Assembly: GCA_963930645.1 (NCBI GenBank)
Contig: OZ005652.1
Location: 317,483,152 to 317,547,151 of the forward strand
Length of the DNA: 64,000 nt
DNA from: Salticus scenicus
Lineage: Eukaryota > Arthropoda > Arachnida > Araneae > Salticidae
Reading direction: 5' to 3'
The notes below the pieces were generated by a model. It did not search any database, was not told the origin of the DNA, and saw only the letters and a list, made by a program, of their open reading frames with translations. How positions within the stretch are numbered: position 1 is the first letter of the stretch; each line of letters starts with the position of its first letter. Positions 22,826 to 34,934 of the stretch are shown in pieces. The translations under genes and the position numbers were made by a program.

Positions 22826-23671
22826 ACACAGCTTTCACATTATATCGTAAAAGAAAACTGAGTACTGGATGTTTGTAATTGTATTAATTTCAATGCCTGA
22901 CGCGCAAACATATTTATTGTTGATACCTTTTTGAATACATGGGCTAAAAATATCGTAACATAACAATAAAGAAAATGGACATACCGGGCAATCTATATAA
23001 TATTTCTCTAACGTGGACCAGTTACGATTATATTTTGTAGAAACGATACGATAGTGACAATAAAATACGCGAGGATAAAAAATAATATATATAAGTAATA
23101 TTTAAGCACACGGACCCAGTTCAGCAATATAATAAAATTAAATTAAATTAAGAAATTAATAACGACATTTGTCTGATTAGATCATTTTACAGAAAAAGTT
23201 ATTTTTCAAAGTTGCATATTTACAATCCTTGCAAGCGTCCTTTTAAACCCAGCAATACTTTAAAGATATAAACAAAATATGAACCTTTTCATAAATTGAC
23301 TGAAAAACGCAATAATAAAAAGTACAATCGCAATAGGTACTAAGTGTTTTTACTCGTAAAAAAAAATTATGCCAAAATGAATAAATAATAATAAAAAAAT
23401 AAAGTAAAAGGGATCTCGCCAACATGGCGGTAAAAATTTTAAAAAGTCGCCATAGGGGTCCTTTATTAAAGCTGTCTTGCCTGGGGAAATATGAAAACTG
23501 GGTCGTTAAACATGAATTTTATTTTGAAACTTTTCTTTAAATGATTTGGTTTAACCATCATTAGCGTTTTATCCCATGAAATCTAATAATAGTTTGGCTT
23601 CTGGTGAATTAAAATTTTAATTGGATGGTGAAATTTGTATAAGACTTATCAGTTTCAAATTTTAAAGGTAA

Positions 23672-23705
<34 letters not shown>

Positions 23706-25599
23706 AATAAACTTTGAAAATTTCACCTGAGTTTGCTAGTCTTTAATAAAATTATAAATAACATTTCTAACACAAAACGAAAATATTAGCTCCTCTGCCG
23801 ATAAAACATTAAAAAAACCCGAAACCCCCCGATTTACAGGATTTAACCATTTTTTAGAAAATGTATGTGTATGTGTTATCAAAATTTTGTGGACATTGTA
23901 TCTAACAAACCAATGAACGGAATTCAATATAAGCTTATATTTGATTGGACCTTGACTTAAATTGGTGCAAATTTGATTTCGGATATTATACCCAACAGGG
24001 AACACTGCTATGCTGCAGTTTCTCTTACTTATCGGAGGATTATATCTCAGCTTCTACAGTGTATAATTATGCAAAACGTGATACGTATGAGGATCTTGAT
24101 GAAAAACTATGTTGCTGCAGATTCGCTTTTCCTGCACATAGTTCAACAGGTGGTGCTGTTGTCCCGCTTATGATAATTTTTAATAAATAAAGATAGAATA
24201 AAATTTCGTATAAATGTACATAATAAGAATTATTTTAAATTTTTTGTAAAATAATTTTTGTATGTGTAAGAGCATCACTCTCACATCTCTCCCACGTGTT
24301 GTATATTTTCAGTATGAATATTTTTCAAAAGAAACTCGCCAGTAACTTGAAAACGAAGGGTTGAGCGCGTGATCTGTAATAATTTGAAACATTTTTTTTG
24401 TTTTCATTTTTAATATTAATAAAACTAATGATAAAAAGTAGAAAAAAATGCATTTATGTTAGATATTTATTGGGTACAAAATTGTTTTTCTTTCGAAACA
24501 GGGTTATACTTTTCTGATATGAAATTAGTCTGCATTCACTTTCTATATAAATAAAGCAAAAATTTTGTCGGGAACACATCCGAGTGGACCACTCCCATTT
24601 TTGATTGGTGTAGATTTAACTACTTTCGTGATGAAAGTTGGTCATTTTTTTAAGTAAAAACTGATGAATTTTTTTTTTTAATGATACTGCATTAGATGTT
24701 ATATTTTTTAAAAGATCCCTAAAATTTGTTCATTTTTTGTGTGGACATTATTTATATCAAGTTATTAAAGATATTATGTCGCAAAGTTTTCTTTTAATTA
24801 ATTAAAATATGAAAATAAGTATTAGTTATAATTTAATAGTTGCCCCCCCCCCCCAAAAAAAAAAAAAAAAAAAAAAAAAACGAGTTTATTATTATTATTA
24901 TTATTATTATTGACATAAAAATAAATACATTTAATTAAACGTGAACATTAAAAATTGTAAAAAATTAAATTATGCATCTCACAAAAATTGACGTTATTAT
25001 CACTTTAAAACTTTGTACACATTGACAAAGTGCTAATGTACTTCTATAGTTATAAGATTCAACAGAAAATTTAAAAACATGGTATATAAAAAGTTTTTTT
25101 TTAAATCTTATAATTATTTACAATTCTGTTGTCATTTCGGCGATGAGTTGATATGGGTATAGCAAATGCATAAGTAAACATTTTGACGAGAAACGCCCGA
25201 GCTACTTCAGTGCCAAATTTCAAATTCCGCGAAGAGGTCCAAGCTGTTTCAATGTTTTTGGACAATTTTTCTCAATTTTATTTTAAATATTTTTGTAATG
25301 CGAGTGGGAAAAAAAGGAAAAGCATTTTTTTTTAATTGGTCTAATTATATAAGATATCTCCATGTGAAATATTATACGTTTTCCGTTCTGTTTATTATAA
25401 AAATAAAGGACTAATGCAGTTTTTACTGTATTATTGACATTTCTATAAATTAAATTAAATTATTCATTACCTAGACGTTGCGGTGAAGAGGTCTCTGCCG
25501 AAGTCATCGAGGGCCCGAAGCGAAGTTTTTAAGCAATTTCAATGTATTTGTTTTTAATTTTAATTTGTAGAACGGTATAAAAAATATTGATTCTTTTTT
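22826..25599. other. No recognisable gene; possibly Helitron-derived in part
   Basis: AT-rich with A-runs (23673-23703, 24856-24880), a C-run and an (att)n run near 24885. Open frames around 23945-24190 have no recognisable domain. Because a Helitron-like 3' end follows at 25647, some of this stretch may be its body, but no 5' end was found. Confidence 0.4.
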
Positions 25600-25647
25600 T
25601 TAATTCTTTTAAATATAGTGACCAGCGAAGCGGGCAAAGCCTGCTAG
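25600..25647 (+). mobile_element. Helitron-like 3' terminus
   Basis: The sequence accagcgaagcgggcaaagc is followed by ctgCTAG and then T. GCGGGC-AAA-GCCTGC forms a short hairpin just before CTAG, as at Helitron 3' ends (CTRR before a T). The same 25-base context appears on the minus strand at 49487-49512, where a matching 5' end is also present. The 5' end of this copy is not identified. Confidence 0.6.
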
Positions 25648-25648
25648 T

Positions 25649-26579
25649 AAAAAATAATACTTTAATAAATAATTTGCACTGCTTTAATTTGTATAAGAAA
25701 TTACAGAAGAAATCTTGGGATGGCCACAACTTACTAGTCTTCTCCAATTATAAATACGTTATTATAAAAAGAGGTTGTCGATAAAAAATTGAAAAACTCT
25801 TAAAGAAATCGATTCATTCTCAAAAAAAAGTTTCAGACTCGTGCTTATGAGTTAATTTTTTCCTTCTTACACAGACTATGACGCATTATTTTCTAAAGAC
25901 ATTTAGCGCTTTAGATTAGCTCTTTTCCAGCCACCAGTTGCAACTCTCAAGACGCGGTCTTTCCATCATTTTGTTCACCCTTGGGAAACAGGACTGCAGA
26001 CTTTCTTGTGGCCTACATCACAACGAAAAAGCACTTGAAGTGTTGACTTCCCTTGAGATGAATCCATTCTCATTAGGCAGAGGGTTCTTTGGGACGAATG
26101 ATCCCTCATCGAGTTAGCATCTGGGGAAAATATTAGATAGGCAGAGGATGCAAATGAAAAAAGATTGAATTGTGGTGAAAAAGAATTGATTGATCGACGA
26201 ACAAATTTGAGAAATTTCTGTTTGTAATACTGAGAAATTTCCTTGAAATACGTTTTTCTTGTAAAAGAAGTATGATTGAGTACTTGAAATCCGATTTTCT
26301 GTAATATTATGATATATATGATAAGCTATGTATCAACGAATTTTAAATTTACTAGCAATACTTTTGTATTTCTGTCTGTAGAAATAGTATATATGGAACT
26401 GTTTTACTATTTGGGAAAATAATAATAATAGTATGAACTGACTTTTAGAGAGTACATGTCTTATTATTTTTCTGATAGTGTTAATTTTTTTTTCCATAAT
26501 TGAAAAAATTGCTGTATGCGAAATGTCATGTAGGACAAATTCAGCTTTCACTCGTACTAATTAAAAACGAAAAGAAAAA

Positions 26580-26610
<31 letters not shown>

Positions 26611-26633
26611 TGTCAAATTCATAAAAAAAAAAA

Positions 26634-26666
<33 letters not shown>

Positions 26667-26769
26667 AAGAAATAGAAACATGTGGAATACATATATTATG
26701 AAACCTTTGCAACAGTTGTATATAAGTTGTTGCATGCTTTGCTTTACGGTTCTAAATAAATTGTTAATA
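25649..26769. other. No recognisable gene; A- and GA-runs
   Basis: Includes two long A-runs and a (GA)n run at about 26575-26670, directly before the Gypsy element. Confidence 0.6.
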
Positions 26770-26774
26770 TATGG
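26770..26774. repeat. Target site duplication of the Gypsy element, left
   Basis: TATGG, identical to 38546-38550 on the other side of the element. Confidence 0.9.
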
Positions 26775-27918
26775 TATACTGGAGATTTTCATCACCGCAA
26801 TATCCCAAATCCATGACTGTGCGGGCCGTGTAGAAGTTCACAAAAAAGGCTGTAGAAAGAAAATTTCCTTTGCAGAAAAAGTAACCAGGCAGAGTTAAGT
26901 TAATTGGATATTTATTGACAGCTTCACAAAAAACAATCTTCTTCAAGCATGAATTACATCTTTTTTGAAGCACAGATGAACATACCAATCTCTTACGGAA
27001 ATTGAGACGGGGAGGAGAGGAGGAGCGAAACAGCCAAAACGTCTTACTCTAACAATGTCAAAATCGTAAAGCTTAACTAAATCTCGCAGCTTCCTAGAAG
27101 TTAAATTGCAACCCCAAAGATTGGCACCGTTGAAATCCAGCCAAAAGAATGCCAAACTGTTTCTTTGTCCTTCTAACATATTCATACTAAATTTTGAATA
27201 TAAAAAGTCGTTACAAACGTTAAATCGATTTGACATTGAAAACCATCGCCAATTGTCCTTGACTTCAACGTACTTAAAAAAAGGCGACGCTTAGACTGCA
27301 AAACAACATTATAAATCTATTTTTAGAATTATAATGACCCGCTTGAAATAATAATAGGTTTTTAACGTAAACATTCAAGGGTAATAAACATGAAATGAAA
27401 TGATTATTTTATTTTATTAATAGCTGTATAAGCTAGAAACAGGTTGATAACGACTTTTTAAATTACCCTCTCAAAAATAAATAATTATAGCTAAATTGAT
27501 TTAATGTAAACACTAGCGTAATAAACATAAATTGAAATGACAGTTATTATTTTATTAATAGCTACTTGTGTTAGAAGTAGGCTGATACGAATTTTAAATT
27601 ACCCTCTCAAAATAAATAATAATAGCTAAATTGATTTAATCCATTCGGGGAAATGTATAAACAACACTACATTTCAAAAACCCCGATATAAAAATTGCTT
27701 TATTTTATTATGAGAGTAATGCGTTTGTAACAAAAAGGACAAAGAACACAAATTTTGATTTCTAACTAAAAGGGAAATTCTATATAATTAATTATTTGAA
27801 TTAGATAAATTTAAAAAGATTTTTTTTATTATTTTATTAATCCCTCCTTCTTGTTATATATTAAATTTGAATAAATAAATAAGCTTTTAAAGGACATATG
27901 TGTGAGAACACTCACACA
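26775..27918 (-). repeat. 3' LTR of the Gypsy element
   Basis: 1144 bp, same length as the 5' LTR. In element orientation it starts TGTGTGAGTG and ends CAGTATA rather than the usual CA. An imperfect palindrome (gtgtgagaacactcacac) lies at its start. Confidence 0.95.
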
Positions 27919-27934
27919 TATATCTCCCCTTCGA
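27919..27934 (-). promoter_or_regulatory. Polypurine tract for plus-strand priming
   Basis: On the minus strand GAAGGGGAGATATA directly precedes the 3' LTR start TGTGTGAG, the expected position for the reverse-transcription polypurine primer. Confidence 0.8.
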
Positions 27935-28669
27935 CTAGCAAAAAAAGAAATAAGTCCTCCTCGCCTCCTGTAAAGAAAAGCATATACAAACAATAATATT
28001 CAAAAGCACTTACCAAAGACATAGAATTAAAAATGATATTACATTATAAGTAAAATTATATGAATGCTTAAAAATGAACAAACAAAATATATGTGAAATA
28101 TAATTACCAATTCAAAAACAAAAGAAAAATTTTACACATATTTCAAAAAAAAAAAAAAACAGTGGAACCAAAAAAAATATGCATGTCATGACATACTCAA
28201 AAAAAGGTGGCCTCTATAAAAAGTCCAAATTGCAGTTCCATATAGTTCATATTGGCTTTTTTTAATATGCCACAAAAATTTCAGCTGAAATGTTTTTCTA
28301 TGAAAGAGTCTCTTTTTGATATACTCAGCAAACAATGCCACAGTAACAGTTACTAACGTTAGATTTTTACATTCAAAATATTAAATTTTCACACTAATAT
28401 GTATAGTGAAATAGAGAAAAAAATAATATAAATTACACATATGCATATATATTGTTGTAATACTAAAGGTTCCAGCATATTATTGTAATATTTATTTGTC
28501 TAACACCTTGGTTACACACATTGGTCAACGTTAAACAAAATTATGTACAAAAAAAAAAAAAAAATAAATAAATAAATAAAAAATAAATAAAAAAATAAAT
28601 AAAAGTAAAGAAACAGAAAAGTTTTCGTGTATACCACACAGGAAAGATTTTAAAAAGGACGCCATTGGC
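27935..28669. other. Non-coding 3' internal region of the Gypsy element
   Basis: AT-rich, between polypurine tract and the U1 insertion; contains an A-rich (aaat)n run near 28550-28605. No env-like frame is visible. Confidence 0.6.
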
Positions 28670-30042
28670 AGTAAAAACAAATCTGATGTGGGCACCACAT
28701 GACTTCCTTATACACTTTTAGAAATATACATAATGTTAAAAAACATTGACAATGGACCCGAAACAGTTGGCTAAAAATATTTAAAAAAAAAAGAATTATC
28801 CCCGTGTTCTGAGCTTTTCTGAAAGTTAGCTAAAAACCGATTGCAAGATTTGTACTGGTAACACTGACGAAGGCAGCAGGGACCCGAAAAAATTGGCTAA
28901 AAGTATTAAAAAAAGGAATTTCACTATGTTCTGAACTATTCTGAAAGTTTCAAATGTCTACCTAGTCGGGAAGTTAGTTAAATACATTTTTTGTTGGACC
29001 ATATAAATGCTGCCGAAGGCAGCAGGGACCTGAAAGAGTTGGCTAAAAGTATTAAAAAGATGCATATTCACCGTGTTCTGAACTATTCTGAATGTTTCAA
29101 ATGTCTAGCTAGTCGGGAAGTTCGTTAAATAAATTTTCTGTTGAACCATGTAAACGCTGCCGCAGGCAGCAGTGACCCGAAACAACTGGCCAAAAATATT
29201 TAAAAAATGCATTGTCGCCGTATTTTGAGCTTTTCCGGAAGTTTTAAATGTCTAGCTAGTCGGGAAGTTAGTTACAAATCGATTCCAAGATTTGAACTGG
29301 TAACGCTGCCGAAGGCAGCAGGGACCCTATACAGTTGGCTAAAAGTATTTAAAAAATGCATTTTCACCGTGTTCTGATCTAATCTGAAAGTTTCAAATGT
29401 CTAGCTAGTCGGGAAGTTAGTTAAATAAATTTTCTGTTGAATCGCATAAACGCTGCTGAAGGCAGCAGGTATCGGAAACAGTTGGCTAAAAATATTTTAA
29501 AAATGCATTGTCAACATGTTCTGAGCTTTTTTGAAAGTTTCAAATGTCTAGCTAATCGGAAAGTCAGATAAATTGCAAAATTTGTCTAAACCGTTCTTGA
29601 GTTATTACCGTTTTTTGATTCATTATGGCCAACACCTATGTATTTTTGTCATTATGAACCTAATTTTCCTAAATATCTCCAAAACGGAAAATCATAGAAA
29701 GTCCAAAAAGGGAGGTGCACAACTAGATGTTATAACAAACCTATGTACAAATTCGCAACTTTCTACGTCCAACCGTTTTTGAGTTATGCGACATACACAC
29801 ACACAGACACACACACACACATACAGACGTCACGAAAAATCGTGTAAAATCCCTTATATCTCTAAAACGAGAGCTCGTGTTAAGATGACACTTGCAGGTG
29901 TGCAACTAGACATCATGAAAGTCACACGTATAAATTAGCAACATTCAGCGATCATTCATTTTCGAGCAATGTGAAATACAAAATCCATTTCTCAAATCGG
30001 GATTACTATACTTCCTTATACTTTGTATAAGGAAGTAAAAAT
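28670..30042 (+). mobile_element. Unclassified repeat family U1, copy A
   Basis: Near its start is a hairpin (ATGTGG-GCA-CCACAT, 28686-28700) followed by gacttccttatac. Then come five units of about 147 bp, each with a CTGCC-GAA-GGCAG hairpin (28864, 29010, 29157, 29306, 29453) and conserved blocks (cagttggctaaaa, gtgttctgagc, tgtctagctagtcgg). Next is a unique part with aaaacggaaaatcata, a (ca)n run, and cgagagctcgtgttaa. It ends with the hairpin CTTCCTTATAC-TTT-GTATAAGGAAG and taaaaat. Copy B (55938-62451, minus strand) has the same layout end to end. No reading frame, no TIR and no clear target duplication. Confidence 0.8.
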
Positions 30043-30954
30043 AATCTTCCCTTAATCCTTACAAAAATGTAAGTGTAATGATGTTAACTTAAGGCTAACA
30101 TCCTAGCGGGACAGGGCGTGTTGAAAGATCTGCACTGTTAGGCACAGGCCTCCGTCCCCCAGCAGAGTCTACAGACCCCTGTATGGACACCTCACGAAAC
30201 CGATTAATTAAATGTCATAAATGTTGAAAAATTAATGTCAACAAAAATATAGATTCTCATCACATATCCAATGTTGCTCTCCCGGGAGAAAATTTTGAAC
30301 GAGACAACATATATCTAGGATAGGGTAATAAATAAGTAAAAGAAAACAAATTGACAAAATTTTGAGTGATGAGAGGGAGTGCCAAAATAATAAAAGATTC
30401 AGACCGGATATTGAACAAACCAAACACATGTTGTACACCAAAAATCAATTGGAAACTTATAAAATTTAGCTGTATGTATACTGTTAACACTATTACCATT
30501 AATAATTAATTTCCTATGAACTTAATCTGTATTCCAATGAAATATCTCTATTAAATATATTTCAAGTATCTTACTTTTGTTTAACCTTCACCCAATAAAA
30601 ATAGATATAGTAAACATTAAATAAAAAAAATAACACCTTGATTACTAATTTAGAAATTCAAAATATGATCTACAAGGATTTATGTTATCATTAAAATCAT
30701 TTTTTTTTTTTTTTTTTTAAATTTAGGTATACTTTATTTATAAATATTATATATATTCAACAACACTGCAATGAAAGAAATAGTCTTTACATCAAAAGAA
30801 AAATGAAAAAAACAGTGGACCAGCCATCTAAAAATAAAATAATAAAATAAATAAAGACGAGTTCCTGCACAGCAAACAAATACGTTCCATTGGCCATTGG
30901 AAAATGCATTTGTGATGCAAAATATGTTCATCAAACTTTTTTTGTGGAAAAAAA
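30043..30954. other. Non-coding region downstream of integrase
   Basis: No env-like domain. A GC-richer patch at about 30085-30190 (gcgggacagggcg, ggcctccgtccccc) looks like a small inserted repeat of unknown type. A T-run lies at 30701-30718. Confidence 0.5.
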
Positions 30955-32525
30955 TTAATTGCGATTTCTTAAGTTATAAGAATGTGTAGAATTATTGCCA
31001 ATATTATGTGTTACATTGGAGTTGGGTTCAGTAAACAAATAATTATGTCGAGGAGGAGCAATAAGGAGTCTATCAATATGGACTCTGAAAGCTTTATTAT
31101 CAGGTGCATGTAATCTCTTAATGGAAAAGGAAACTGGCGAGTGTTTTTGTACAACAATAAATGGCCCAGAATACTTGGGTTTAAATTTATCTATTGATTT
31201 CAAGTATACAACATCATGGATAGCAACAGGCCTCAGTTTTGCACGTTTTTGAAAATTTTGATATCTTTTGTCTTGATTTTCTTTAATGTTAGAATATGCT
31301 TTGCTATAAATGTTATCTAAGTCGTGTAATAATTTATATATGTCTACATTTTTATCAAAAAATGGCTGATTTATAAATTGGTCAAATGTATCAAATATTA
31401 AAGACAGTTCCCTACCAAAATGAAGTAGGTTAGGTGAAAACAATGTGGATGAATGTGTTGAACCATTATAAAGTGATTTATGTATAGCTAGTGAATTTTC
31501 AAAAGAATACCCCTCAGAAATTAAAGTGTTAATTGAGTACTTTATAGATTTATTTAACCTCTCGGAAATAGAGTTACTTTGAGGGTGAGCAACAGATGAA
31601 TGTAAAATTTTTATGCCAAGTTTATCATTGAAAATATTATAAATAGTTGATGTAAACTGTTTGCCTAAATCTGATAATATTACTGATGGTCTACCAAATA
31701 TTGTAATGTAATTAAATAAACATTTAACTATTTTTGATGAAGAAGTGTCTTTTAATTGAAATAATTCAATGTGTCGCGAAAAATGGTCAATCACAGTCAA
31801 AACTGAATGTCCATCTATAAAAGGACCAACCAAGTCGACACTAATAGTATGCCCTGGATGTGTTGGAGTATAGGTGGGTTGTAGAGGAGCTGGTGGTGTG
31901 TTATGATGTTTGTTTTGTAAACATAAAGTACACGAAGCAACAAAATTTAAAGTGTCTATGTACATACCTTTCCAATAATATCTATTTGATAAAAATTCGT
32001 ATGTTTTTGTCAACCCAAAGGGAGAAAGGTGTGAAATGGTTAAAACCTTAGATTTTAAAGAATGTGGTACAACAATGAGATATGAAAAAGTATTATTATG
32101 CAAATTTTGTTTCTTGTACATTAAAACTTTAGAATCTGGATGAATAAAAAAATTATCATTATTTTTTGAAAAACCTTTTCTCAAAATTTGCCTGTAAATA
32201 ATTGACAATTTTGGATCATTCTTTTGCTCAGATATAAATGTATAGTTTGAAATTTCCAAAAGGGGATCTTTATTTTGAGTATTACCAGAAACTAGAAAAT
32301 TGTTGAAATGATTTTGTTGCACAGACTGAGTAGATGTGGAAATTTGATTAATTGAATGTGTGTCATCTTGTACAATAGGAAGAGGTTGAGAACTGAATAT
32401 TAATTCTGGATTTGTTTTTAAATTTTGTTGATTGTTTGAGAAGTCTGATCTTGATAAATAATCCGCTAAAACATTTGTAGGGCCAGGAATATGTTCAAAT
32501 TCAAATGAGTATTCTGAGAACTCCT
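30955..32525 (-). pseudogene. pol: pol, end of RNase H connection and integrase (Gypsy)
   Basis: The frame is open from about 32525, entering at EHIPGPTNVLADYLSR, the end of Gypsy RNase H. Integrase follows with a zinc-binding region HLSPFGLTKTYEFL then CTLCLQNK: one His and both Cys are visible, but the second His of the usual H-H-C-C finger seems replaced. The catalytic core has VDLVGPF (D), SDLGKQF (D) and SERLNKS (E), the D,D-35-E pattern. A GPF-type module (YSGPFIVV) and a C-terminal SYNLRNRN tail follow. There is no chromodomain. The protein would insert the cDNA copy into the genome. It is separated from the RT frame by a frameshift near 32520; the integrase frame itself is uninterrupted to its stop at 30955. 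Confidence 0.92.
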
Positions 32526-33874
32526 AACAGCCATTTAGTAGTTAAATCAGCAGGACTTTTTGTTTTTCTATATGTTTTTAAAGGAGCATTGTCAGACAAA
32601 ATGATAAACTTTCCATTGTATAAGTAATATTTGAAAGCAATTACAGATTTATAAATGGCCATTAATTCAAGTTTGATAGCCGGATATCTTTTTTCAGACG
32701 GTTTAAGTGATTTAGAGAAAAAGGCGACAGGTAATAATTGATTGTCATATTTCTGCATCAAAACTCCTGCAATAGAAATATTTGATGCATCAGTGTTGAG
32801 AAAGAAAGTCTTGTTCCAATCCGGTAATCTTACCATAGGTGAATTTAAAAATATATCTTGAAATTTCTTTAAAATATCCTGATGATGTTTATTCCAAACA
32901 AATTTTGTTTTCGGTTTAGTCAATTCAATAAGTGGTTGAATTAATTTAGAAAAATTATGAATAAGAGACTTATAAAAGGTTACAACTCCTATAAAGCGTT
33001 TTAATTGTCTTTTTGTTGTAGGTGTAGGGAAAGAGTTTATTTTAATGATATTTGACTCAATTGGAGAAATTGAATTATTCTCTATGTAAAATCCCAAATA
33101 ATTTACAGCACTCTTATGGAATGTACATTTACTAGGAGCTAAGGTTAAATTATATTTAATTAAAATCTTAAGAATTCTTTCAAGTTTAACACATGTCTCT
33201 TCAAAACTATTTGCACCAAATATTAAATCATCCTGATACGCGTAAATTCCATCTATATTAATTTCATCAATTAAAGAATCCATAAGTGCTTGGTACTGAG
33301 AAGCCGCGTTTTTAAGACCAAAACATAGTCTTTTAAATTTGAAACTGCCAAACATTGATGTGAAAGTAATTTTATCTTGTAAATGTTCAGGTAAATCAAT
33401 TTGATGATACGCTTGTTGGAAATCAAGACAAGTGAAAAATTTATACGCAGATAAATCAGCTATTATATTTTGAATTTTAGGTAACGGATAAGAAGAACCT
33501 TGAATAATAGAATTTAACATTCTTAAATCTAACGCGAGGCGAAATTTCTGTTTACCAGATCCATCTTGTTTCTTCTTTACCATTAAAATTGGGCAAGCCC
33601 ATTCTGAGCAGTTTCGCTCAATAATCCCAGCCTCTACCAATTGGTTAATTTGATCTCTAGCTTCCTGTTGTAAAGCCTGAGGAATGGGAAAGGGCAAAGT
33701 CTTAATTGGATAGTCACTTAAAAATTTTAAATCTGGTACAATTTTGTCAGTATGACCAAGGGTTTTCATATTTATAGAAAATGCCGCGAAATTACTTAAT
33801 AAAATTTGTTTTAACTTTGTTGCATGAGCCCCATTGAGATGTTTAACATCAAAGTCCGTGGGTGTTAAATCTTA
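32501..33874 (-). pseudogene. pol: pol, reverse transcriptase and RNase H (Gypsy)
   Basis: The frame is open from the stop at 33872-33874 to 32501. RT motifs in order: IIERNCSEWACPILMVKKK, FRLALDLRMLN, FFTCLDFQQAYHQIDL, FKRLCFGLKNAASQYQ, YAYQDDLIFG (active site YQDD in place of the commoner YVDD or YLDD), CTFHKSAVNYLGF and the TTKRQLKRFIGVVTFY block. RNase H follows with FFLNTDASNISIAGVL, LELMAIYKSVIAF and LSDNAPL, carrying D, E and D. The start is not at the Met at 33769: codons upstream (PTDFDVKHLNGAHATKL) are in frame and family-like up to the TAA at 33872, so the TAA interrupts a polyprotein. The 3' end breaks by frameshift at about 32520. Confidence 0.94.
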
Positions 33875-34934
33875 TTTTCTCATTTTTAATACATCACTAG
33901 AAGGTTGAATATAATTAATAAATTGTGAATCCTCTGACATTTCAACATTATCATTTTGTTTTGAACCATAGTCTATAATTTGTTCGATTTCTTTAATTGT
34001 ACCAATATTTGAATGTTTGTTTACATGCATACTTCTATTAGTGTTATTCTTAACATATAACTGAAATTTTACTCTATCATATTTACTATTGCAATTTTGT
34101 TTCTGGGAATGATCAATATTAACTATTGAATCTAAAAAAAAATAATTTGGAAGAACTCTTTTTACTCTGAAATAAATAATCACCCGAAGAAACTTTGGGA
34201 CAATAAACAGTAATGGAAGACTCCTCTTTGGGTTGTAAAATAAGTTTTTGTCCCGTTTTTACTGATAGTTTCTTACATTGAGTATGCATATTAAGATTTT
34301 CTTCATGGTCGCTATATGTGTTTGTTATGGGAATACACAGGTCTTTTATTTTTAACAGAGACTTCTGCATATCTAATATTACATGATATTGTTGAATAAA
34401 ATCATAACCCAAAATAACCCTAAATGCAGAACCCTCAGGGATATCCACAATGAAGAATTTTTGTGAAAAAAATTGATTTTGAATTTTAAAAGTGGTTTGT
34501 ATACAAGATGAAAACTGTACATTCGAGTTCACTGTTTTGATTGTTACATGGGAAGATAAATGTCTATATTTCAAACTATGTTTTAATTTATTAAATGTAC
34601 TTTCAGCTAACAGACTAACAGAACTACCAGTGTCAAGAAGTGTGTTTACCTTTTGTTTATCTAGCAAAATTTTAATAAGAGGTAACTTTGGAGAATTTAC
34701 ATGGACATTAAAAATGTTCTCCCTTTTATGGTTATTTGTTTGAGTAGATTTAGAATCAGAAATTTTCAAGATTTGTTGTGTCTGAGACGCAGTAGAATTA
34801 ACCAATCTAACACTAGATAATTTGGGTAGATTAAAGTCATAAGCACTGTCCAGAGAAAAATTTTGTGCTGATGCTCTATTCAATTCCTGAGATGTACTTG
34901 CATCAGCTAAACTACATCTCTGCGCTCGTTTAAA
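33872..34934 (-). pseudogene. pol: pol, aspartic protease and linker (Gypsy), entered by -1 frameshift
   Basis: The pol frame is open from the frameshift site at 34928-34934. The retroviral-type protease has LLDTGSSVSLLA (the catalytic D-T-G) about 90 codons in, a hydrophobic FIVDIPEGSAFRVILGYDF block that corresponds to the family's 'ILG.DFL' second signature, and a following linker. A single-base indel in a T-run near 34130-34140 moves the frame; the continuation (SIVNIDHSQKQNCNSKYD, TIKEIEQIIDYGSK) is the linker towards RT and ends at the in-frame TAA at 33872. The protease would cleave Gag-Pol. No AUG with good context starts this frame, which agrees with expression by frameshifting. Confidence 0.9.
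34867..34934 (-). promoter_or_regulatory. Predicted -1 programmed frameshift site: slippery heptamer and H-type pseudoknot
   Basis: On the minus strand TTTAAAC lies in the gag frame as T TTA AAC (34928-34934), six codons before the gag stop. A 7-nt spacer GAGCGCA follows. Stem 1 is GAGATGTA (34913-34920) with TACATCTC (34889-34896), 8 of 8 pairs. Inside its loop GCTGATGC (34900-34907) pairs perfectly with GCATCAGC (34867-34874) downstream, giving stem 2. Connecting loops are 5, 3 and 14 nt. The pol frame is exactly -1 relative to gag and is open from this point. All elements of a classic -1 frameshift signal are present. Confidence 0.9.

Noticed and set aside
23945..24190. Overlapping plus-strand ORFs with a Cys-rich end
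   Set aside because: Two frames of similar length overlap and neither shows a known Cys spacing.
26764..27294. ORFs that recur almost identically at 37322-37921
   Set aside because: They are chance frames in the two LTRs of the Gypsy element, on either strand.
30238..30499. Possible env remnant downstream of integrase
   Set aside because: Two short overlapping frames with hydrophobic composition but no signal peptide, cleavage site or Cys pattern.
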